From Rubrivirga marina (GTDB taxonomy: Bacteria; Bacteroidota; Rhodothermia; Rhodothermales; Rubricoccaceae), in assembly GCF_002283365.1 (NCBI RefSeq), contig NZ_MQWD01000001.1, forward strand, positions 2,885,749 through 2,949,748: a stretch of 64,000 bases of DNA, read 5' to 3'. Both the position numbers and the translations under genes were made by a program. The notes under the pieces are model-generated. The model was not told the origin of the DNA, ran no database searches, and worked only from the letters and a program-made list of their open reading frames with translations. Below, in pieces: positions 24,721-34,344 of the stretch. Numbering within the stretch: position 1 is the stretch's first letter; each line of letters starts with the position of its first letter.

Positions 24721-24796
24721 GGGTACTGTCTTGGCACCCCTGCGATCCTGGCGCTCGAAAGCGCTCCCGTAGTCCCTCCCTCTCCATCCCGACGCT

Positions 24797-26950
24797 ATGC
24801 CCACTGCTACTCTCCGGCGAACGGCCCTGCTGCTGCTAGCGCTCCTCGTGAGCCCCGTGGTCCTCGCCCAATCGATCGGCGACGAGTTCATCCTCTTCGT
24901 CGACGGTACCAACGTGATGGTCCCGTCGTTCGACGGCGGCCAAGTTGTCAACGACCCGCTCGACCCGACCTCCGGCAACAAGGTCGCCCGGTTCAACAGC
25001 GGGTCTTGGACCCACTCCGGCTTCGCGTGGGATCGGCTGGAGGGCGTCGACGCCACGGCCGCCGTCTCGGAGACCTACGGGGAAGGCTCGACGCTGTACC
25101 TCCGGATGCTCTCGGACCCGGCCAACACCGACGTCCCGGGCATCTCGATCATGCTCTCCGACGCCACCGACGACAGCGGGGCCAACGACGGGACGGCCGA
25201 CCCCGAGTTCCGTCTGCTCTGGCAGATCCCGAACGAGCTCCATGACGGCCAGTGGCACGACCTCGCCATCCCGCTCCCGCCGACGACGTACGCGGCCCTC
25301 GAAGAGGCCCGCGCCAACGGCGAGCTCGAGGACGGCGCGGAGAACTGGACGTACCCGGGCGCGTGGAGCACCGGCGGATTCGGCATCGGCCCTGGCTTCG
25401 GGACCGACACCGAGGACCCGCTCTGGGAGGAGTTCGGCTGGGACCACCTGTATCGGATCGGCCCGTTCTGGGATAACAACCAGGCCTCCGGACCGATCTA
25501 CCTCGACGACGTCTACATCGGCGGCCCGAACACCGACACGTCGCAGGCCTCGGAGCCCCCGGCGGCCATGAGCAACGTCTCGTTCACGACCGACGGGGCC
25601 GTCAACGTGGTCGATTGGCCTGACTCGGAGGAGTTCGGCGGCTACAACGTGTACGCGAGCCCGAGCCCGATCACGGACGTCGGCGCCGAGGGCGTCGTCC
25701 TGCTGAAGTCCGTCGGGTTCGGGGAGGAGACCGAGCTCCGGCACCGCTACGAGGTCCCGCACCCGTCGATGGGCGCGGAGCCGCTGTACTACGCGGTCAC
25801 GAGCCGGAGCGCGTTCGGCGTCGAGAACCCCGACGTGGCAACCAGTTCGGGCGAGATCGTCAACCCGGACCTCCCGCAGAAGGCGTACATCCTCGAGCTC
25901 ACGGGCGACCAGGCCGACGCCCTCTTCGACGCCGTCGCCTCGGGCGTCCCGTCGGACGAGGCGTTCGGCGACAGCCACCCCGTCTTCTACCTCGACTCGA
26001 GCCACCGCTCGCCGGGCGACGGCAGCTCGGCGGCGACGCTCCCGGACGACTCCGACAGCTCTGGCGAGTTCAAGATCGGCTACTCGAGCCTGAACGAGAT
26101 GTTCATCTATGGCGAGATCACCGACGACCAGGTGACGTGGGCGCCCCAGGCCGAGACTGGGGCCAACACCTGGAATTACGACTCGGCGGAGATCGTCTTC
26201 GGCCACTACGACGTCCGCAACACGGTCGGCGGGGGCATCTTCGAAGGCTCGCCGCACCAGGACATGATGCGCGGCGACGAGCCGGACTACGGCATGCGCC
26301 TGACGGCCTTCGGGGACGGCGCTGGCGGCATCGACCGGACGAGCACCTGGGTCGGCTGGAGCATCGACTTCGACATCCCCGGCTCGACGGCCGTCGAAGA
26401 GACCGACACCGGCTGGCGCTTCCTCACGCTCCTCCCGCTGGACCAAATCCAGAACACGGACGAGGGCGACGTCTTCCTGCCGGTCCCGGCCACCGACGAG
26501 ATCCAGTACCTCCCGTTCATCATCTCGATCAACGACGCCGACGGCGGCACCCGCGAGTCGCAGATCGTGTGGTCGATCAAGCCGAACGTGACGGGGCAGT
26601 GGTGGAACACGCCGGCGATGTGGGAGACGGTCGCCATGGCCGGCCTCGACGCCAGCTCCGTGGCGGTCGAGGACCCGGCCGGCCGCGACGGCTTCTCGCT
26701 CGCGCAGAGCGTCCCGAACCCGACGGCCGGCACGGCCGACATCGCGTTCACGCTGGGCGCCGCCACGTCGGTCCGGCTCGAGGTGTTCAACACCCTCGGC
26801 CAGCGCGTCGCGACGCTCGCCGACGGCCCGGTCGCCGCCGGTCCGCAGTCGCTCACGTTCGACACGAGCGGCCTCGCCGCGGGCGTCTACGTCTACCGGC
26901 TCTCCGCCGGCGACTACGTGACGACCCGCCGGATGACGGTCGTCCGGTAA
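24797..26950 (+). CDS. T9SS-sorted surface protein with CBM9-like domain, probable glycan binder
   Basis: The product has 717 residues and a signal peptide ending near VVLAQ. A jelly-roll domain (about 25-245) resembles carbohydrate-binding modules (GPIYLDDVYIGG is a typical last strand). An FnIII-like stretch follows (about 255-350), then a CBM9/DOMON-like beta sandwich (about 390-600, with NTWNYDSAEIVFGHYDVRN) and a T9SS C-terminal domain (about 630-717, VPNPTAGTADIAFTL). No glycosidase residues are seen. Placed before the TonB receptor and behind a LacI operator, it could do the surface glycan capture that SusD and SusE/F do in other Bacteroidota; this is inference. A stable hairpin follows the gene. 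Confidence 0.78.
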   Translation: MPTATLRRTALLLLALLVSPVVLAQSIGDEFILFVDGTNVMVPSFDGGQVVNDPLDPTSGNKVARFNSGSWTHSGFAWDRLEGVDATAAVSETYGEGSTLYLRMLSDPANTDVPGISIMLSDATDDSGANDGTADPEFRLLWQIPNELHDGQWHDLAIPLPPTTYAALEEARANGELEDGAENWTYPGAWSTGGFGIGPGFGTDTEDPLWEEFGWDHLYRIGPFWDNNQASGPIYLDDVYIGGPNTDTSQASEPPAAMSNVSFTTDGAVNVVDWPDSEEFGGYNVYASPSPITDVGAEGVVLLKSVGFGEETELRHRYEVPHPSMGAEPLYYAVTSRSAFGVENPDVATSSGEIVNPDLPQKAYILELTGDQADALFDAVASGVPSDEAFGDSHPVFYLDSSHRSPGDGSSAATLPDDSDSSGEFKIGYSSLNEMFIYGEITDDQVTWAPQAETGANTWNYDSAEIVFGHYDVRNTVGGGIFEGSPHQDMMRGDEPDYGMRLTAFGDGAGGIDRTSTWVGWSIDFDIPGSTAVEETDTGWRFLTLLPLDQIQNTDEGDVFLPVPATDEIQYLPFIISINDADGGTRESQIVWSIKPNVTGQWWNTPAMWETVAMAGLDASSVAVEDPAGRDGFSLAQSVPNPTAGTADIAFTLGAATSVRLEVFNTLGQRVATLADGPVAAGPQSLTFDTSGLAAGVYVYRLSAGDYVTTRRMTVVR

Positions 26951-26957
26951 CCCCGCA

Positions 26958-26984
26958 GGGCGGACGGGGAGGTCCCGTCCGCCC
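26958..26984. terminator. 11-base-pair hairpin after the CBM-protein gene
   Basis: GGGCGGACGGG and CCCGTCCGCCC form a perfect stem with a GAGGT loop, starting 8 bases after the stop. Only a short mixed pyrimidine stretch (GCACTCTTG) follows. It may reduce rather than block read-through into the receptor gene. Confidence 0.6.
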
Positions 26985-27056
26985 GCACTCTTGACTCCGG
27001 GGCGCCGGCCCGCGCTGGCGCCCCCCGTCGACGAACGCTCACCCGTTCCCTGGCCC

Positions 27057-29792
27057 ATGTCCTCTCGGCCGATCCGCACACTCGTTCTGACCCTCCTGGC
27101 CGCCGTCGTGGCGCTGGGGTCGTCCGCTTCGGCGCAGTCGCCGGGCAAGCTCGCCGGCCGCGTGGTCGACAACACGGGCGAGCCGCTCGTGGGGGCCAGC
27201 GTCCTCGTCGAGGGCACCACGCTCGGCGCCTCGACCGACGCCGACGGGTACTACTTCATCCTCCAGGTCCGGCCCGGGACGTACACGCTCCGCGTCTCGT
27301 ACATCGGGTTCGGGACGAAGGTGGTCGAGGGCGCCGTCGTTGAGGTCGACAAGACGACGACGATCGACGTGACGCTGGGCGAGGCGGTCGTGGCGGGGGA
27401 GGAGGTCGTGGTCCGGGCCGAGCGTCCGCTCGTGGAGCCGGCGCGGACGACGACGACGGCCGTCCTCGAATCGAAGGCGCTCTCGGAGCTCCCGATCGTC
27501 AACATCCAGGACGCCATCAACCTCCAGGCCGGCGTCTCCGACGGGCACTTCCGAGGCGGGCGCATCGGCGAGGTGGCCTACCTCGTCAACGGCGTCCCGA
27601 TCAACAACGCGTTCAACGGGCAGCAGGCCTTCGAGGTCGAGCAGAACATGGTCGAGAGCCTCGAGGTCATCTCGGGCGTGTTCAACGCCGAGTACGGCCA
27701 GGCCCTCTCCGGCGTCGTCAACATCACGACGAAGGGCGTGCCCTCGGAGTGGAACGCGCAGGTGCTCAGCTACGTGGGGTCGCTCGCGTCGACGCGCGAG
27801 ATCGAGTTCGTCTCGCGCACGACGGACCCGGGCACGGGCCTCTCGACGAGCGACTTCGAGAGCGAGCGCGTCAGCTACATGGACGCCGCGGCGTTCCCGA
27901 ACCTCCAGGACTACCAGGTGTCGCTGGGCGGCCCGCTGATGGAACGGCGCCTCGGCTTCCAGCTCTCCGGGCGGTACCTCGAGGACAACTCGTACTACCT
28001 CGGGCGCGACCTCTTCTCGCCGGGCGACCTCTCGTTCGGCCTCAACTCGGGCCTGCCGGACTCGCTCTGGTCGATCTCCTCGACCGGCGACGGCGACTTC
28101 GTCCCGATGAACCGGACGCAGCGGCTCTCGCTCAACGGCAACCTGTCGTTCGACGTGACCGACGCGCTCCGCCTCAGCTACGACGGGTTCTACCAGGGCG
28201 GGACCTACTACCCGTTCTCGCACGACCGGAAGTACGTCCCGCGCGGGCTGAACCCCACGGACTTCGTCAACCACACGCACATCGCGGCGGCCCGCTACAC
28301 GCTGGGCCGGAGCGCGTTCGTCAACCTGTCCTACAGCTTCCTCTACGACGACACCGACGTCGAGCTGTACGACGCGCCGACCGACGAGCGGTACGTCCGC
28401 GAAGAGCTCGGCCAGCTGGCGGGCGCGAACGCGTTCCAGGTCGCCGGCAACGACCTCTACACGAACTGGCTGCGGACCGAGACCCAGACGGTCGTCGGGA
28501 GCTACACGCACCAGCTCAACCGGGTCCACCTCATGAAGGCCGGCTTCCAGGGCCGGTTCCACCGGATCGACAACCGGTACTTCGGCATCGAGATCCCCGA
28601 GACGGGGGAGGCCGGGCCGGACATCTCGGAGAGCCCCTACGAGGACGATCAGCTCTCGACGACGCCCACCGAGTGGGCCGCTTATGTGCAGGACAAGATC
28701 GAGCTGGGCCGGATGATCATCAACGCCGGCCTCCGGTTCGATTACTTCGACCCCGACTACGAGATCCCCGTCGACTGGACCCAGGCGGGACTCGAGCGGA
28801 TCCCAAACCCCGAGGCCCCGGCGGACTCGATCTCGAACCGGACCCAGGCTGACATCGAGTACCAGGTCAGCCCGCGGTTCGGCATCGCGTTCCCGATCTC
28901 GTCGACCGGCGTCATGCGGTTCTCGGCGGGACTGTTCTTCCAGATCCCCAACTTCGGGCTGCTCTACTCGAACCCCGAGTACGAGGTCAACCCGCAGTCG
29001 GCGACGACGCAGTTCGGCAACCCGAACCTCAAGCCGGAGCGGACGCTCGCCTTCGAGCTCGGCCTCCAGCAGGGGCTGACGGACGACATCGGCGTCGACG
29101 TCACCATCTTCGCCAAGGACATTCGCAACCTCGTCGGCCAGGAGATCATCCGCGACCCGCGCGGTGACTTCGCGATCCGCTGGATCAACACGGACTACGG
29201 GAACGTGCGCGGCGTGACGTTCTCGCTGTTCAAGCGGGGCCGGAGCGCGCTCAACGGGTCGCTCGATTACACGCTCCAGTTCGCGCAGGGCACGGCGTCG
29301 TCGCCAGGCGAGGCGTTCGCCCGCCAGCAGGACGGCCTCCCGCCGATCCTCACGCTCGTCCGCCTCAACTGGGACCGGCGGCACATCTTGAACGGGACGA
29401 TCACCTACGCGCCGAGCCCGACCACCTCGATCACGGCCGTGGGGCGGTTCCAGAGCGGGACGCCTTACACGACGGTGCGCAACTTCGTCCGCTCGCCGGT
29501 CACCAACAACGCCGACCGGCCGCTGACCTTCGTGACCGACCTTCGGGCCTACTACAAGCCCCCGTTCGTGCCCGTCGACGCCAGCCTGTTCCTCCAGGTC
29601 CAGAACCTGTTCGACTCGGTCATCCAGCAGAACGTGTACTCTGATTCGGGCCGGGCCGACGAGACGATCAACCTGTCACTGTTCAACAACGTCCGTGTGG
29701 GCGGGCTGAACACGCTCGACGAGTACTACTACCGCCAGGACTTCTACGGCTCGCCGCGCCGCGTGAGCGTCGGCCTGCGCGTCGACCTCTAG
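27057..29792 (+). CDS. TonB-dependent outer membrane receptor with CarboxypepD_reg-like domain (SusC-like role)
   Basis: From the ATG the protein is 911 residues with a signal peptide ending near SASAQ. A carboxypeptidase-D regulatory-like domain (about 27-110, GKLAGRVVDNTGEPLVGASV) leads into the plug (about 125-235, INNAFNGQQAFEVEQNMVESL, AEYGQALSGVVNITTKG) and then a 22-strand-type barrel ending in an aromatic C-terminus. It would import oligosaccharides using TonB energy. No SusD gene accompanies it; the next genes encode a T9SS-sorted 1125-residue protein and a PorV-like protein. A TTG 22 codons upstream is in frame but gives a poor signal peptide. Confidence 0.9.
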   Translation: MSSRPIRTLVLTLLAAVVALGSSASAQSPGKLAGRVVDNTGEPLVGASVLVEGTTLGASTDADGYYFILQVRPGTYTLRVSYIGFGTKVVEGAVVEVDKTTTIDVTLGEAVVAGEEVVVRAERPLVEPARTTTTAVLESKALSELPIVNIQDAINLQAGVSDGHFRGGRIGEVAYLVNGVPINNAFNGQQAFEVEQNMVESLEVISGVFNAEYGQALSGVVNITTKGVPSEWNAQVLSYVGSLASTREIEFVSRTTDPGTGLSTSDFESERVSYMDAAAFPNLQDYQVSLGGPLMERRLGFQLSGRYLEDNSYYLGRDLFSPGDLSFGLNSGLPDSLWSISSTGDGDFVPMNRTQRLSLNGNLSFDVTDALRLSYDGFYQGGTYYPFSHDRKYVPRGLNPTDFVNHTHIAAARYTLGRSAFVNLSYSFLYDDTDVELYDAPTDERYVREELGQLAGANAFQVAGNDLYTNWLRTETQTVVGSYTHQLNRVHLMKAGFQGRFHRIDNRYFGIEIPETGEAGPDISESPYEDDQLSTTPTEWAAYVQDKIELGRMIINAGLRFDYFDPDYEIPVDWTQAGLERIPNPEAPADSISNRTQADIEYQVSPRFGIAFPISSTGVMRFSAGLFFQIPNFGLLYSNPEYEVNPQSATTQFGNPNLKPERTLAFELGLQQGLTDDIGVDVTIFAKDIRNLVGQEIIRDPRGDFAIRWINTDYGNVRGVTFSLFKRGRSALNGSLDYTLQFAQGTASSPGEAFARQQDGLPPILTLVRLNWDRRHILNGTITYAPSPTTSITAVGRFQSGTPYTTVRNFVRSPVTNNADRPLTFVTDLRAYYKPPFVPVDASLFLQVQNLFDSVIQQNVYSDSGRADETINLSLFNNVRVGGLNTLDEYYYRQDFYGSPRRVSVGLRVDL

Positions 29793-29799
29793 GCCCCCG

Positions 29800-32700
29800 A
29801 TGACGACCGACCGCGCCCCGCGTCCTTCCGACCGCCCCGTGCTCCGACCCCTCGCTTCCCTCGTCGTCCTCGCCCTCGCGGCGCCTGCGCTCGCGCAGGG
29901 CGGCTCCGACATCCCCGCCGGCATCCGAGGCGAGGAGACCTCGATCGCCCGCGGGATCCTCGACGGCAACCTCATCGAGACCAACTTCCGCAACCAGGGC
30001 GAGCTCTCGCGCTACGACGACGCGCCCTGGGGCGTCTGGCCCCGCGGCATCGGCGGGCGCCACATCGACGGCGTCGGCGTGATGGTGGCCGGGCAGGTCC
30101 CCGGCGAGCGGTCCGACTACCCGCAGTTCTACGGCGGGGCGCCGGACACGACGCTCAACCCGGTCATCCTCAACTACCGCGAGGCCGGTCGGCGGCTCGG
30201 GCCGCGGGGCAACCTGTGGGGCTGGCTCCCGCTCCCGGGCTTCCACAACCCGAACCGCCTTGACCCCTTCACGGGCGCCCGCAACCCGACGCCCGCGCTC
30301 AGCGACGACCCGACCTCGTGGCCGAACTCCTGGCCCGACCGCCTCAGCAACCCCGACGACCCCGGGTGGGCCGGCTTCTGGAATGGGTTCTTCGGCAAGG
30401 GCGTCTTCAACGCGGACCTCGAGGGGTTCTACGTGATCGACGACCTGAGCGACCACGAGTACCTCATCGACCCGCAGACCGGGGCGCCCTACAGCCCGTA
30501 CGGCGTGTTCGACCCAATCCCGAGTGACCCGTTGGCTGGCGGCCTCGGCCTCCAGACGAAGGTGCGGCTCTTCCAGTGGGCCAACGTGCTCGCCGAGGAC
30601 CTCATGTTCGTGCTCTACCGGATCACGAACGTCGGCCAGCACAACCACGACCGGCTCTACTTCGCGCAGGCTCAGGACTACGGCCTCGGCACGGAGGAGG
30701 GCGACGAGAACGCGGCGTTCGATCCGCTCCAGGATGTGGCCTACGGGTGGGACCAGGACGGGCTCTGCACGCGGACGACCGGCGGCCAGTACGAGTGCGG
30801 CTACACCGGCTTCGCGTTCCTCGAGAGCCCGACGCTCCAGGCCGACGCGCTCGACAACGACCAGGACGGGATGACCGACGAGCTCCGCTTCGGCGGGGCC
30901 GGCGCGCTCATCGAGGGGCAGGCGCAGATCCAGGCCGCCGCTGCCGCCGCGTACAACCTCCCGCTCTTCGAGGCCGCGTACAGCCCGATCACGCAGCGCC
31001 CCGCCTACGAGGCCGGCCGCTGGTGGACCGGTGACGAGAACATGGACTGGGTCGGGTTCGAGGACACGAATGGGAACGGGATGCCGGACCCCGGCGAGCC
31101 GGTCAACAACGACGTGGGCCGTGACGGGCTCGGGCCGTTCGACCTCGGCTACCCCGGGCCGGACGACGGCGAGTCCGACGGGATGCCGACGCCGGGCGAG
31201 CCCAACTTCGACGAGCTCGACATCGACGAGTCGGACCAGGTGGGCCTAACGGGCTTCGACCTCGGGACGCGGCCGTTCTACGAGAACGGCGACAACCTCC
31301 GGAGCGACACGTGGCTGTTCGACCGGATCATCAACTACGCCCAGTTCGAGCTCGGCACGCCGGCGGCCGACTTCCAGGCCGACATCGAGCCGTTCCTCCT
31401 GTTCGTCTCCGGGCCGGTGCCGCTCGCGCCCGGCGAGACGTCGTTCTTCTCGACGGCCTGGATCTTCGGCGCCAACGAGGCGGACTTCTTCAAGAACCGC
31501 CGGACCGCGCAGAACATCTACAACGCGGACTACAACTTCGCCCAGCCGCCGTTCACGCCGACGCTGACGGCCGTGCCGGGCGACGGCCGCGTGGTCCTCT
31601 CGTGGGACACCCTCGCCATCGCGAGCTACGACCGGTTCAGCCAGGAGTTCGACTTCGAGGGCTTCCGCCTGTACAAGGGGACGGACCCGCTGCTGACCGA
31701 CGCCCGGCTCATCACCGACGTCAACGGCACGCCGACGTTCTACCGCCCGATGGCGCAGTGGGACCTCGACAACGACATCTCGGGCGGCGTGTCCGTGCTC
31801 GAAGGCGAGGCGTCGTACAACGTGGGCTCGAACTCGGGCCTCCAGTTTTACTACGTCGACGAGAACGTGACGAACGGGGTCACCTACTACTACGCGCTCG
31901 TGGCCTACGACCGCGGCTTCCGGGACCCCGACAACCCGAACGCGGCGCCGATCGACCCGCAGGAGAACACGTTCAACTTCACGGTGAACCAGGCCGGGGC
32001 GCTGACGGGGATCTCGCAGAATGCGGCAGTGGTCACGCCGCGCGCGCCGGCGGCGGGCTACGTCGCGGGCGCCGCGAACGAGGACCTCTCGCGAGTCGCG
32101 GAGGGGATCGGGACCGGGTCAGGCAACGTTGAGGTCGTGAGCACCGAGGCGCTCGAGGACGGCGCGGTCTACCGGGTCACGTTCCACTCGGAGTACCTCG
32201 AGAACAGCGAGCTCTACGAGACGACGGGCTACAGCGTGACCCAGGTCGGCACTGGCGAGGTCCTTGTCGACCGCGCCGACCTGTCGCCGACGACGCCGTA
32301 CCTCGACGGGTTCGTGTTCCAGATGAACAACGACGCCGAGTCCGACATCGACCCGAGGCGGACGGGGTGGCGAGGGACCGGGTCGAACGGCAACACGGCC
32401 TACAGCCTCAACCCGGGCTCACTCAACGGCGTGTCGACGGAGTGGGGCGCGGTCATCGGCCGCGACTCGACCGGCCTCGGGGCCCGCACGCCCTGGGACT
32501 ACCAGCTCCGCTGGGTCGACGCGGCCGACTCGCTCTACTCGCCGCCGCGCGCCGTGGGCTTCCTCCGGACGCCCATCCCCATCTACGCGGTCAACGCCAG
32601 CAAGAACGAGCTGATCGAACTCCTGCCACGCGACATCGACGGAGACGGCGAGTTCGGGGTCGGGGACGAGTTGGTGATCGCCGAGGCGCCACCGAGCGGC

Positions 32701-33177
32701 GTCGGTCGGCGCTACGTCTACGTGGTTCGGTTCACGGGCGACGGCGCGGCGCCCGCCCCCGGGACCGTGTTCCAGGTGGGGGTCACGCGGCCGTTCTTCG
32801 AGGGCGACTTCTTCCAGTTCAGCCTCCGCGGCGCGTCGATCGACATGGACGCGGCGCAGGCGGAGATGGAGCGGATCGCCGTCGTGCCGAACCCCTACAT
32901 AGGGACGTCGATCTACGAGCCGCGCTCCCAGATCGAGGGCCGCGGCGAGCGGCGGGTCCAGTTTATCCACCTCCCACAGCGGTGCACGATCCGGATCTAC
33001 ACGATCCGCGGCGAGCTCGTCCGCACGATCGAGCACGACGGGATCGCCAGCGACGGGTCGGAGGCCTGGAACCTCCGGACGGAGGGCAACGAGGACGTCG
33101 CCTACGGGATCTACCTCTACCACGTCGAGGCCCCGGGCGTCGGCGAGTACGTCGGCCGGCTGGCCTTGGTGAAATGA
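29800..33177 (+). CDS. Large T9SS-sorted surface protein with calcium-binding-type repeats and FnIII-like domain
   Basis: This 1125-residue protein has a signal peptide (APALAQ). Several acidic Ca-binding-like loops are present (LDNDQDGMTDE, DTNGNGMPDPGEP, DIDGDGEFGVGDE) of the thrombospondin-3/dockerin kind. An FnIII-like domain lies at about 580-710 (GDGRVVLSWDTLA), and the C-terminus (about 1025-1125) is a sorting domain of the form VVPNPYIG...GIYLYHVEAPG. I do not recognise an enzyme. It starts seven bases after the TonB receptor gene and overlaps the PorV-like gene by four bases, so the three are one unit. I infer a receptor-associated surface component, possibly replacing SusD, but binding has not been shown. 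Confidence 0.75.
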   Translation: MTTDRAPRPSDRPVLRPLASLVVLALAAPALAQGGSDIPAGIRGEETSIARGILDGNLIETNFRNQGELSRYDDAPWGVWPRGIGGRHIDGVGVMVAGQVPGERSDYPQFYGGAPDTTLNPVILNYREAGRRLGPRGNLWGWLPLPGFHNPNRLDPFTGARNPTPALSDDPTSWPNSWPDRLSNPDDPGWAGFWNGFFGKGVFNADLEGFYVIDDLSDHEYLIDPQTGAPYSPYGVFDPIPSDPLAGGLGLQTKVRLFQWANVLAEDLMFVLYRITNVGQHNHDRLYFAQAQDYGLGTEEGDENAAFDPLQDVAYGWDQDGLCTRTTGGQYECGYTGFAFLESPTLQADALDNDQDGMTDELRFGGAGALIEGQAQIQAAAAAAYNLPLFEAAYSPITQRPAYEAGRWWTGDENMDWVGFEDTNGNGMPDPGEPVNNDVGRDGLGPFDLGYPGPDDGESDGMPTPGEPNFDELDIDESDQVGLTGFDLGTRPFYENGDNLRSDTWLFDRIINYAQFELGTPAADFQADIEPFLLFVSGPVPLAPGETSFFSTAWIFGANEADFFKNRRTAQNIYNADYNFAQPPFTPTLTAVPGDGRVVLSWDTLAIASYDRFSQEFDFEGFRLYKGTDPLLTDARLITDVNGTPTFYRPMAQWDLDNDISGGVSVLEGEASYNVGSNSGLQFYYVDENVTNGVTYYYALVAYDRGFRDPDNPNAAPIDPQENTFNFTVNQAGALTGISQNAAVVTPRAPAAGYVAGAANEDLSRVAEGIGTGSGNVEVVSTEALEDGAVYRVTFHSEYLENSELYETTGYSVTQVGTGEVLVDRADLSPTTPYLDGFVFQMNNDAESDIDPRRTGWRGTGSNGNTAYSLNPGSLNGVSTEWGAVIGRDSTGLGARTPWDYQLRWVDAADSLYSPPRAVGFLRTPIPIYAVNASKNELIELLPRDIDGDGEFGVGDELVIAEAPPSGVGRRYVYVVRFTGDGAAPAPGTVFQVGVTRPFFEGDFFQFSLRGASIDMDAAQAEMERIAVVPNPYIGTSIYEPRSQIEGRGERRVQFIHLPQRCTIRIYTIRGELVRTIEHDGIASDGSEAWNLRTEGNEDVAYGIYLYHVEAPGVGEYVGRLALVK

Positions 33178-34250
33178 CGTCGACGCGCACCCGCACCGGG
33201 CCCCACGGCCCCACCCCCATGCATCGCAGCCTCCTCCGCCGGATCGCTCTCGTCGTCGCCGCCGCCGCGCTCGCGGCGCCGGCGGGCGCCCAGGACCGCG
33301 TCGCCACGACGGCCGCGCCGTTCCTGACGCTCGGGACCGGGGCGCGGGGCCAGTCGCTCGGCCACGCCTACACGGCCACGGCGACCGGCGCCGACGCGCT
33401 CTTCTGGAACCCCGCCGGCGCGGCCCGGACGTACGGCTCGAACGGGACCGTCTTCCTGACGCAGCACGAGTGGCTCGCCGACCTCCGCTACAACGCGGCC
33501 GGCGTCACGCTTCCGGCCGGCGCGGGCGTCCTCGGGATCAGCCTCGCCTCGCTCGACTACGGCCGCGACGAGGTCCGCACGGAGCGGCAGCCGGAGGGGA
33601 CCGGCGACACGTTCGGGGCCTCGGACTTCAGCTTCGGCGTGAGCTACGCCCGCCCGCTCACCGAGGCGTTCTACTTTGGCGGGACCGCCAAGGTCGTCCG
33701 CCAGTCGATCTGGGACATGAGCGCGACCGGCTTCGCCGCGGACTTCGGCATCAGCCTCGACACCGGGTTCAACGGGCTCACGCTCGCGGCCTCGATCCAG
33801 AACTTCGGCACGAAGATGCGGATGAGCGGCATCAACGCCCAGCGCTACATCGACGTGGACGAGGGGACGAGCGGCAACAACGAGAACGTGACCTCCGAAC
33901 TCCAGATGGAGGGGTGGGACCTCCCGCTGTCGTTCCGCTTCGGCGCCTCGGCGCCCATCGTGCGGATGGCCGGCGCCGAGCTCCGCGTCATGGCCGACGC
34001 CCAGCAGACGAACGACAACGTGCTTAACACGGACCTCGGCGGGATGCTGAGCTACGACGCCGGTCCGGTCCGGCTGGAGGCCCGCGCCGGCTACCGCGAC
34101 GCGTTCGTCGAGGACGTCGACAACCACCTCTCGTTCGGCGGCGGCCTCTCGGCCGACGTGGCCGGCTACGACCTGGGCGTCGACGTGGCGTACCTCCCGT
34201 TCGACCGTCTCGGCAGCGCGACGCTGTTCGACCTCCGCCTGGAGTTCTAG
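33174..34250 (+). CDS. PorV/PorQ-like outer membrane beta-barrel (T9SS-associated)
   Basis: From the ATG that overlaps the previous stop the protein has 358 residues; an alternative ATG at 33219 gives a more compact signal peptide (MHRSLLRRIALVV, cleavage near AGAQ). The mature part begins with the FLTLGTGARGQSLGHAYTA and DALFWNPAGAA motifs seen in PorV/UPF0164 proteins, and continues as an alternating barrel that ends in FDLRLEF. PorV binds T9SS cargo after export and carries it to the attachment complex; here it may serve the adjacent sorted proteins. It is the last gene before a hairpin at 34294. Confidence 0.82.
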   Translation: MTSTRTRTGPHGPTPMHRSLLRRIALVVAAAALAAPAGAQDRVATTAAPFLTLGTGARGQSLGHAYTATATGADALFWNPAGAARTYGSNGTVFLTQHEWLADLRYNAAGVTLPAGAGVLGISLASLDYGRDEVRTERQPEGTGDTFGASDFSFGVSYARPLTEAFYFGGTAKVVRQSIWDMSATGFAADFGISLDTGFNGLTLAASIQNFGTKMRMSGINAQRYIDVDEGTSGNNENVTSELQMEGWDLPLSFRFGASAPIVRMAGAELRVMADAQQTNDNVLNTDLGGMLSYDAGPVRLEARAGYRDAFVEDVDNHLSFGGGLSADVAGYDLGVDVAYLPFDRLGSATLFDLRLEF

Positions 34251-34293
34251 GCGGAGGACGGCCGCCTCGGCGAGATTCCGGAGGGGGCGAGAT

Positions 34294-34316
34294 CCCGGCA
34301 GCACACGGCTGCCGGG
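34294..34316. terminator. Hairpin between PorV-like and PpiC genes
   Basis: CCCGGCAG and CTGCCGGG pair perfectly around a seven-base loop, 44 bases after the PorV-like stop. No T-run follows. Confidence 0.4.
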
Positions 34317-34344
34317 CCGCCCCGTGCCCACCACCGCCCCGGAG

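Larger units (their letters stand above)
24612..24796 (+). promoter_or_regulatory. Compound regulatory region upstream of the CBM-protein gene
   Basis: This gap holds three palindromes: TGAAACGTTTCA (24627-24638), a GAAGCGCTTC core (24644-24653) and TGAAAAGGTTTTCA (24707-24720). A partial copy, GAAAGCGCTC, lies at 24757-24766. TTGACG at 24689 and TACCTT at 24695 are too close together for a standard promoter, but TACCTT lies six bases before the 24707 operator, like the candidate -10 boxes at the other two operators. Confidence 0.5.

Noticed and set aside
26951-27056. Hairpin at 26958 as an absolute end of transcription before the TonB receptor
   Set aside because: It lacks a T-run, and no separate LacI site or clear promoter was found for the receptor gene, so read-through is likely; it is listed only as a candidate terminator.
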